Program-made: the position numbers and the translations under genes
DNA from: Cyanothece sp. UBA12306
GTDB lineage: Bacteria > Cyanobacteriota > Cyanobacteriia > Cyanobacteriales > Microcystaceae
Direction: 5' to 3'
Assembly (NCBI GenBank): GCA_003448685.1
Contig: DLXW01000150.1
Location: 13,837-24,656 of the forward strand
DNA: 10,820 nucleotides
Shown: positions 6,496 to 10,820 of the stretch, in pieces
Position numbering within the stretch: position 1 is the stretch's first letter
Layout of the letters: each line of letters starts with the position of its first letter
Notes under the pieces: model-generated
Seen by the model: only the letters and a program-made list of their open reading frames with translations
The model's database searches: none
Told to the model about the DNA's origin: nothing

Positions 6496-7263
6496 ATGAG
6501 TGTAATTTTAGATGCCCCTTTAGAACTTTTCCCTTCTCGAAATCCTGATGAGGTGGCCATCGTTATTCGGGGAGTGTACAAGCAAGTATTAGGCAATCCC
6601 CACGTCATGGATAGCGAACGCTTAGTCAGTGCTGAATCTCGGCTAGGCAATGGGGCGCTAACCGTCCGAGAATTTGTGCGGGAGGTGGCCAAGTCCGACT
6701 TCTATCGTAGTCGCTATTTTGAGTCCTGCGCTCCCTATCGCTTTGTTGAACTTAACTTCAAACACCTATTGGGACGCGCTCCCCAAGACCAAGCGGAACT
6801 GTCTTCTCATATTCGCCTTTGTATCGAGCAAGGATATAATGCGGAAATCGATTCTTACCTTGATAGCGACGAGTATCAGCAGAAATTTGGCGAAAATATC
6901 GTTCCTTACTATCAAGGGGCGCAAAGCCAAGTAGGAAGTAAGCAGGTGGGTTACAACCGCACTCTGTCCCTCTATCAGGGCTATGCTGGGGTAGACAGTG
7001 CCTTTACAGGAGCGCGCTTAGTGGACGAAGTAGCTAGCAATCGTGGTGGCAAGATTGTCCTTCCTGGCAAGGGAGGACGTTTGGGCATCTCCCCAGATGC
7101 CACTGCCAAGACCTTTAAAATATTGGTTAAAGGGTCGAAATTTGACAGTCCCCGTCGCATTAGTACCACCGAATATATCGTTCCTGGAGACCGTATGAGT
7201 CCCCAAATTCAAGGGATTCATCGTGCTGGTGGCAGAATTGTCAGCATTACTGAAGTAGCTTAA
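6496..7263 (+). CDS. Second phycoerythrin rod linker (CpeD/CpeE type)
   Basis: A 255-residue paralogue of CpeC. The PBS-linker domain covers about 10-140 (GVYKQVLGNPHVMDSERL, LTVREFVREVAKSDFYRSRYFESCAPYRFVELNFKHLLGRAP, EIDSYLDSDEY). A CpcD-like domain lies at about 205-255 (TFKILVKG, EYIVPGDRMSPQIQGIHRAGG). Start choice: an ATG at 6490 lies one base after the ribosome site aggaga (6484-6489), too close, whereas the in-frame ATG at 6496 has normal spacing and begins MSVILDAPLELFP, so I use 6496. It should extend rods beyond the CpeC-linked hexamer. Its length suits CpeD or CpeE. Position before cpeS mirrors cpeE in the Fremyella cpeCDESTR order, but I cannot separate D from E by eye. Only two linkers occur here where Fremyella has three. 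Confidence 0.9.
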   Translation: MSVILDAPLELFPSRNPDEVAIVIRGVYKQVLGNPHVMDSERLVSAESRLGNGALTVREFVREVAKSDFYRSRYFESCAPYRFVELNFKHLLGRAPQDQAELSSHIRLCIEQGYNAEIDSYLDSDEYQQKFGENIVPYYQGAQSQVGSKQVGYNRTLSLYQGYAGVDSAFTGARLVDEVASNRGGKIVLPGKGGRLGISPDATAKTFKILVKGSKFDSPRRISTTEYIVPGDRMSPQIQGIHRAGGRIVSITEVA

Positions 7264-7438
7264 TCATCACAGAGATTAGAGATTTTAGTTAGAAGAACTT
7301 TCCTCAAGAGTTTGGCTAATTTTTCGGCTTTTTTGGGGAAAGTATAAATCAAGCTCAAATTTTATCTGTGATGACTCCTGATGCTCTCCAGAAGAGCAGT
7401 GCGGGACTCACTAGATGAGAACTAAAATCTCTAATCTC
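7264..7438. promoter_or_regulatory. Structured linker-cpeS intergenic element
   Basis: gagattagagattttagtt (7272-7290) is the exact reverse complement of 7420-7438, a perfect 19-bp stem enclosing 129 bases. Inside are a 9-bp stem with one G-U pair (7297-7305 with 7335-7343) and a 6-bp hairpin (7382-7387 with 7393-7398). A competing 10-bp stem pairs tcatcacaga (7264-7273) with 7365-7374. It shares two bases with the long stem and crosses it, so the two are alternatives or a pseudoknot. The element begins directly after the linker stop codon. It could limit read-through into cpeSTR, protect linker mRNA, or be an inserted MITE; no clear target duplication is visible. The rest of the 330-bp gap is AT-rich. 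Confidence 0.6.
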
Positions 7439-7450
7439 CTACACAAAAAA

Positions 7451-7478
7451 TTGATATAGCAGACGATACTTTTACTAA
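7451..7478 (+). promoter_or_regulatory. Weak candidate promoter before cpeS
   Basis: ttgata (7451-7456) matches a -35 box at five of six bases. tactaa (7473-7478), 16 bases later, matches only half of a -10 box. If real, cpeSTR could be transcribed separately from the linkers. It lies between the long inverted repeat and the cpeS start. Confidence 0.2.
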
Positions 7479-7593
7479 CTATTAAGACTAAAATAACCAA
7501 GGAAAATTTTGGTGTTTTTCTAATGAATCTTGAGCCAACTGTTTGAACACAATTAATGTTAACCTCTTGACTTCTAGTAACGAGAATGTCTAT

Positions 7594-8133
7594 ATGGATA
7601 TTACTAAATTCGTTGAACTTTCCCTAGGAAGTTGGCGTTCTCAACGCAGCGCACACCATCTGGCTTTCAGGCACTTTGAACAAGTAACTTCAACTATTGA
7701 TATTATTGCCCTAAAAGAGTCAGATCCAGAAGTTATTGCTCTGTGTCAATCATACAAAATTGACCCAGCTTTAGCTGCTCATCCTTTTCGCATGAGTTGG
7801 GAAGGAGAAACAGATTGGGATGAAAAAGAGGAAACTTTTGAGGGGACTACTATCTTAGTTCCCATACCAGATCCAAACAATCCCAAAGCCGGAAGATTGC
7901 TGCGAGATCAAGGCTATGCAGAAACTATCCCTTCTATTGGTGAATATCAAATTACTGAAGATGGCACATTTGTCTTAACAACGGCATATGATCGTGCCAT
8001 GGCTGAAGAAAAAATTTGGTTTATCAATCCCAATTTTCGCCTACGAGTATCTTTGATTAAAACAAGTCAGGGGTCGGGAGTAGTAACAGCTTCTTTTTCT
8101 TCAGAAACTCGCGTTCTTGACCAAAAATCATGA
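7594..8133 (+). CDS. cpeS: CpeS-type phycobiliprotein lyase
   Basis: A 179-residue S/U-type bilin lyase, a lipocalin-like beta-barrel fold. Family hallmarks are MDITKFVELSLGSWRSQRSAHH at the N-terminus (W14 and SQR at 16-18), MSWEGE (67-72), a Pro-rich LVPIPDP segment (88-94), RLLRDQGYAE (101-110), the EEKIWF strand (138-143) and NFRLRVS (147-153). Lyases of this family attach phycobilin to the conserved central Cys of phycobiliproteins; CpeS acts on phycoerythrin. The frame stays open back to a TTG at 7543, but family members begin at the MDI position, so the ATG at 7594 is the likely start; its ribosome site (gaga) is weak. It leads a tight run with cpeT (28-bp gap) and cpeR. Confidence 0.88.
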   Translation: MDITKFVELSLGSWRSQRSAHHLAFRHFEQVTSTIDIIALKESDPEVIALCQSYKIDPALAAHPFRMSWEGETDWDEKEETFEGTTILVPIPDPNNPKAGRLLRDQGYAETIPSIGEYQITEDGTFVLTTAYDRAMAEEKIWFINPNFRLRVSLIKTSQGSGVVTASFSSETRVLDQKS

Positions 8134-8161
8134 TTAGTTTTCAACGTCTTTTTCAAGAAAA

Positions 8162-8764
8162 ATGCCTAAAGAGCAATTGAGCCTAAAATTAGCCCACTGG
8201 CTGGCCGGGGATTTTAGTAACCAAAAACAAGCGGCTGAAAGTCCCAAAGATTACCCTCATATTCGGGTATTTTTTCGACCCTTACCTTGGGATTTTTTTG
8301 AAGGAATTGGTTTTTATTCTGAACAAGCTTACGACTATGACCTTTGGAGTCCCTATCGTCAAGGAGTCCATCGATTTGTTCAACAAGAGGGACAAGTTTA
8401 TCTCGAAAATTATGCACTCAAAGAGGGCATACTCTATGCAGGGGCGGGAAGAGAACTAGAAATTCTTAAAACCATTACCCCTGATTGTATTGAACGTCGT
8501 TATAACTGTTCGATGATTTTCCAACAGGAAGGCAATTTGTTTCGAGGAAAAGTTGAAGGAAATAGTTGTTTAATTACCCGAAATGGTTGCCAAACTTATT
8601 TAGTCAGTGAAGTAGAACTAACTCAAAACACTTTCGCCAGTTTAGATCGGGGGTTAGATATTAATACCCATAAACAGGTGTGGGGAACAACAACAGGTCC
8701 GTTGAAATTTGAAAAACGTCAAAGTTTTGCCCAAGAAATTCCCGATTTTTCAGTTTCTATATAA
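8162..8764 (+). CDS. cpeT: CpeT/CpcT-family chromophore lyase or bilin-handling protein
   Basis: A 200-residue member of the T-type lyase family. Diagnostic segments are LAHWLAGDFSNQKQA (10-24), a YRQGVHRFV segment (65-73), ERRYNCSMIF (111-120), a second conserved Cys region (NSCLITRNGC, 134-143) and the C-terminal LDRGLDI...VWGTTTGPLKFEKRQ (161-187). CpcT attaches phycocyanobilin to the second Cys of beta-phycocyanin. CpeT in phycoerythrin clusters is related and has been linked to phycoerythrobilin handling or attachment on beta-phycoerythrin; which activity applies here cannot be read from sequence. The length is normal and no key region is missing. It starts 28 bp after cpeS and stops 18 bp before cpeR, so co-translation within one mRNA is likely. 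The ribosome site is weak (aagaaa). Confidence 0.87.
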   Translation: MPKEQLSLKLAHWLAGDFSNQKQAAESPKDYPHIRVFFRPLPWDFFEGIGFYSEQAYDYDLWSPYRQGVHRFVQQEGQVYLENYALKEGILYAGAGRELEILKTITPDCIERRYNCSMIFQQEGNLFRGKVEGNSCLITRNGCQTYLVSEVELTQNTFASLDRGLDINTHKQVWGTTTGPLKFEKRQSFAQEIPDFSVSI

Positions 8765-8782
8765 AAAGTAACTTTTTTCTGT

Positions 8783-9088
8783 ATGCTTCCTCCAGTTGCT
8801 CGCCAAAAAATGCAGGCTTGGATTCGCAGCCGTCACCTAATCTGTTCAGGAAACTTTTTTATTTTTGAAACCTTAGATTATTCCGCCATTGAGCGATTTG
8901 AAAAATGCGTAACCAGTTTAGGCGGAACTTTAATTTCTGTTAACCCCAAAGAGCGAGTTTGGCTAGGAAATCACCGACAAATTCTTCTTTATCAAGCCAA
9001 GGCAAGTTTGCATACCCCTCATCATCAATTGAAACAATACTGGTTTAAACACGGTAGTTTTCATACCCGATTTTCCGAAAATCCCTAA
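8783..9088 (+). CDS. cpeR: CpeR, activator of phycoerythrin gene expression
   Basis: A small 101-residue soluble protein that matches CpeR in length, motif and position. Recognisable segments are MLPPVARQKMQAWIRSRHLICSGNFFIFETLDYSAIERFEKC (1-42) and GGTLISVNPKERVWLGNHRQILLYQAKASLH (47-77), followed by a basic, His-rich C-terminus. No helix-turn-helix is evident. In Fremyella, CpeR is required for expression of cpeBA and is encoded last in the cpeCDESTR operon, as here. It therefore couples linker and lyase transcription to pigment apoprotein synthesis. Its biochemical mode of action is not visible in the sequence. The following gene is convergent, 32 bp away, and I see no strong terminator between them. 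Confidence 0.88.
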   Translation: MLPPVARQKMQAWIRSRHLICSGNFFIFETLDYSAIERFEKCVTSLGGTLISVNPKERVWLGNHRQILLYQAKASLHTPHHQLKQYWFKHGSFHTRFSENP

Positions 9089-9120
9089 GCATTAAAGTTA
9101 AACTTGTGGAGTCCGAACTA

Positions 9121-9714
9121 TCAAGAATTGCTTTCTGCTTTCAATCGATTCTGTTCAATTAACTCCGATAGTAGCGAGGAAGAAACACAACGACGCTCAG
9201 AACAGTAACCCATCAAATTAACCCCGTTCATCATCTTAACCGTAGTAACCCTTACTCGAAAATTATCAGTTACAAACCAACAGCGTTCTTGCCCTTGATT
9301 CCTTTCATATTCCGTATCAATTGTCAAGACTCCATCATCAGAAAAATGGTAGACACTGACAACAGGAATTCCTTCTACATAACCGCGATTTCGTAAAAAT
9401 TTGCCCAGGCGAGGATTAGGATTATAGGGAATATCCACTAAAATCGCAGCATAGTCTGGGTTAGGGTCTTTTTCCTCCAAATTATCCTGCCAAGCAAAAC
9501 TAGCACCGCCACTGACCAAAGTCGGGTCTACTCCTTGTTCTTGACAGACCTCCAGAACCCGTCGGTCATCTTTGTCCAAAACTTTGACAATCAAATTAGA
9601 GAGTCCTGACTCATCAGCCAAGGAGTCAAAACGATGGACTGTGCGCTGGGAAAACCAGATTCCCTCACTTTTACGAAAGAAATCCATCATGGTCATGGTC
9701 GGTGTTAGTAACAT
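9121..9714 (-). CDS. Second S/U-type phycobiliprotein lyase (CpcS/CpcU/CpeU-like)
   Basis: A 197-residue paralogue of CpeS. Shared landmarks are MDFFRKSEGIWFSQRT (W20, SQR at 22-24), GGASFAWQDN (W75), LVDIPYNPNPRLGKFLRNRGYVEG (92-115), ERCWF (143-147), NFRVRV (151-156) and the GYCSERR end (169-175). Unlike cpeS here it has about 20 extra C-terminal residues (VSSSLLSELIEQNRLKAESNS). S/U lyases load bilin on the central Cys of phycocyanin, allophycocyanin or phycoerythrin subunits, and some work as heterodimers, so it may act with CpeS or on another antenna protein. I cannot tell CpcS, CpcU and CpeU apart. AAGGA lies about 10 bases before the ATG at 9714, supporting that start; ATGs at residues 7, 9 and 10 are alternatives nearer the family start. 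It is convergent with cpeR and divergent from the pentapeptide gene. Confidence 0.83.
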   Translation of the reverse strand: MLLTPTMTMMDFFRKSEGIWFSQRTVHRFDSLADESGLSNLIVKVLDKDDRRVLEVCQEQGVDPTLVSGGASFAWQDNLEEKDPNPDYAAILVDIPYNPNPRLGKFLRNRGYVEGIPVVSVYHFSDDGVLTIDTEYERNQGQERCWFVTDNFRVRVTTVKMMNGVNLMGYCSERRCVSSSLLSELIEQNRLKAESNS

Positions 9715-9767
9715 TTATGTTTTATCCTTAATTAGAGACGTTTGACACTTCACTAACTCATTTTCCC

Positions 9768-10589
9768 ATGAAAACCCTTGCTGCTCACATTAGCTCTGTT
9801 CCCCTCTCCCTTGATGAAATAAAAGAAGCCCTCACAAATAGCCAAAGTCTTGCCAATATGAATTTACAAGGGATAGATCTGAGCCAGATGGATTTATCCC
9901 AAACCAATTTAAGCGGTGCCATCTTAATTGGGGTTAACAGTCGGGAAACCAACTTTCAGGGGACTGACTTACGCGGGGCTGATTTACGCGGGGCTGATTT
10001 GCGGTCTGCCAACCTAACCGATACTCATTTGCAAGACAGTTATTTAAACCGCACCCAGTTACAAGGGTGTAATTTGAGCGGCGCACAGCTAGGGTCGGCT
10101 AAACTGCAACTGGCACTCTACGATTCTCTCACTGTTTGGCCTGAAGGCTATGACTATCGAAATTCCGGCGCAGTAGGACCTTATGCTAACCTAGGGGGAG
10201 TTTTCCTGAATACAGCGAATTTGAGGGGCGCAGATCTCCGTTATGCCAACTTGAGAGGAGCTTACTTGAGTGGGGCTGATTTGACGGGGGCTAATTTGGA
10301 AGGGGCTGCCTTAAGTGGGGCTAACCTTCAAGGAGCCTTTCTTACAGGGGCTTACTTGCGCCAAGCTAGACTCATTGGTGCGGAGTTACAGGGAGTCGAC
10401 CTGCGGGGAGCCGACTTAACTGAAGTCAATTGGGAACAGTTACAGAGTTTGGCTGGGGCCGATTTTACGGGGGCTCAAGGATTAAGTGAATCAGATCTGG
10501 TTTGTTTATGCAGTCGTCCCCCCCAAGAATTGGGGACTTGGAATTCTTTCACTCGCTCTAATACGGCGATGAGTCTTAGGTGTTCCTAG
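9768..10589 (+). CDS. Pentapeptide-repeat protein
   Basis: A 273-residue protein dominated by A(D/N)LxG-type pentapeptides that fold as a right-handed quadrilateral beta-helix. Block one runs about 29-116 (TDLRGADLRGADLRSANL) and block two about 139-237 (ANLRGADLRYANLRGAYL, then ADLTGANLEGAALSGANLQG). Between them is a 22-residue insert, YDSLTVWPEGYDYRNSGAVGPY, whose WPxG(F/Y)D type of loop is common in cyanobacterial members. The N-terminus (11-27) looks like a short capping helix; the C-terminus is Ser- and Cys-containing. There is no signal peptide or membrane helix. Such proteins are mostly of unknown function. Two exact 15-bp units (9969-9983 and 9984-9998) show a recent one-repeat duplication. 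Only 53 bp separate its start from that of the divergent lyase gene, so the two may share control, but a phycobilisome role is inference. Confidence 0.88.
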   Translation: MKTLAAHISSVPLSLDEIKEALTNSQSLANMNLQGIDLSQMDLSQTNLSGAILIGVNSRETNFQGTDLRGADLRGADLRSANLTDTHLQDSYLNRTQLQGCNLSGAQLGSAKLQLALYDSLTVWPEGYDYRNSGAVGPYANLGGVFLNTANLRGADLRYANLRGAYLSGADLTGANLEGAALSGANLQGAFLTGAYLRQARLIGAELQGVDLRGADLTEVNWEQLQSLAGADFTGAQGLSESDLVCLCSRPPQELGTWNSFTRSNTAMSLRCS

Positions 10590-10657
10590 TTTGACCGAAA
10601 GATTGGAGAATGTAGATTGCTTTTTTGCAGATTGAATGAAATTTTTAAGCATTGGTA

Positions 10658-10671
10658 AATCTAAAATCTTC
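10658..10671 (+). repeat. AATCTNN heptamer pair
   Basis: aatctaa (10658-10664) is followed by aatcttc (10665-10671). It belongs to the same heptamer family as 10741-10754 and 10788-10820. It lies in the 231-bp gene-free end of the window. Confidence 0.45.
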
Positions 10672-10694
10672 TCTCAACAATCAACAATTAATGA

Positions 10695-10734
10695 GGGCGC
10701 GGGGCCGGAATTATTTCCGACCTTTAAGCCGCCC
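10695..10734. repeat. GC-rich nested hairpin
   Basis: An outer stem gggcg (10695-10699) with cgccc (10730-10734) encloses an inner stem cggaa (10706-10710) with ttccg (10715-10719) around a four-base loop. It stands out in AT-rich sequence and ends in cccgtctta, a string also found at 5131-5139 next to the other palindrome. This suggests related decayed mobile-element ends or a structured intergenic repeat. Confidence 0.4.
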
Positions 10735-10740
10735 GTCTTA

Positions 10741-10754
10741 AATCTAAAATCTAC
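10741..10754 (+). repeat. AATCTAM heptamer pair
   Basis: aatctaa (10741-10747) is followed by aatctac (10748-10754). It lies between the GC-rich nested hairpin and the bulged hairpin. Confidence 0.45.
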
Positions 10755-10764
10755 CCTCTCAAGT

Positions 10765-10783
10765 CCACGTACTTCAGTCGTGG
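10765..10783. repeat. Bulged hairpin resembling an IS200/IS605 end
   Basis: ccacg (10765-10769), a single bulged t, and act pair with agt and cgtgg (10779-10783): eight base pairs with one bulge and a two-base loop. Imperfect subterminal palindromes of this size are what Y1 transposases of IS200/IS605 elements recognise. No transposase or TnpB gene is visible, so this may be a remnant or an element that continues past the window. Confidence 0.4.
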
Positions 10784-10787
10784 GTAA

Positions 10788-10820
10788 AATCTACAGTCTA
10801 CAATCTGCAATCTGCAATCC
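10788..10820 (+). repeat. AATCTGC/AATCTAC heptamer tandem repeat
   Basis: Four full heptamers, aatctac, agtctac, aatctgc and aatctgc, plus aatcc run to the window edge and probably beyond. This is a classic cyanobacterial short tandemly repeated repetitive sequence (STRR). Confidence 0.7.

Noticed and set aside
6036..7221. Several open frames in other frames across cpeC and the second linker
   Set aside because: They lie wholly within two strongly recognised linker genes, lack ribosome sites, and give low-complexity, non-family products. They are by-products of the GC-richer codon use there.
7523..7546. A seven-codon frame (MNLEPTV) before cpeS as a leader peptide
   Set aside because: It has no properly spaced ribosome site and no run of regulatory codons. 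Noted only because it overlaps the alternative TTG start.
8214..8417. A minus-strand open frame inside cpeT
   Set aside because: It is entirely antisense to a confident gene, with no start signal or recognisable product.
9089..9120. A terminator after cpeR (aagttaaactt)
   Set aside because: The stem is five A/T-rich pairs with a one-base loop and no T-tract; too weak to call.
9742..9747. A perfect TTGACA box upstream of the pentapeptide-repeat gene
   Set aside because: A -10 box at normal spacing would fall on the start codon region (9764 onward), where there is none. The match is likely chance in a 53-bp gap.

Overview
The window comes from a phycoerythrin-containing cyanobacterium, probably a low-GC unicellular or simple filamentous species. 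The evidence is a phycoerythrin rod-linker/lyase/activator gene set, three HIP1 octamers (GCGATCGC at 478, 2601 and 3176) and many 7-bp tandem repeats between genes, all typical of cyanobacteria. I cannot name the species.

Left part (1-5412): a gene-free leader (1-461) holds three copies of a 14-bp motif, each paired with G-rich heptamer repeats. A universal stress protein gene (+) follows, tail-to-tail with a PhoD-type metallophosphatase gene (-) that appears to have lost the middle of its catalytic domain. Next comes a MITE-like element, then an unusual ion-channel gene with a cytosolic RCK/TrkA-N domain on each side of a two-helix pore. Two small minus-strand genes close this part: a DoxX-like membrane protein and an 84-residue conserved-looking hypothetical.

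Central part (5413-9088): an operon-like run on the plus strand corresponds to the cpeCDESTR type known from Fremyella. It contains cpeC, a second phycoerythrin rod linker (CpeD/CpeE type), cpeS and cpeT (bilin lyase families) and cpeR (activator of phycoerythrin genes). The linkers join phycoerythrin hexamers into rods, the CpeS/CpeT-type proteins attach or handle bilins, and CpeR feeds back on phycoerythrin expression. The structural genes cpeB and cpeA are not in this window. A 330-bp gap between the second linker and cpeS contains a perfect 19-bp inverted repeat and a competing 10-bp stem. It looks like an attenuator, a processing element or a small mobile element.

Right part (9121-10820): a second S/U-type lyase gene lies on the minus strand, convergent with cpeR. 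It is divergent from a pentapeptide-repeat protein gene. The window ends in heptamer repeats and hairpins that resemble IS200/IS605-type ends.

The strongest leads are the cpe intergenic structure, the channel with a non-canonical filter, the modular leader repeats and the internally deleted PhoD.
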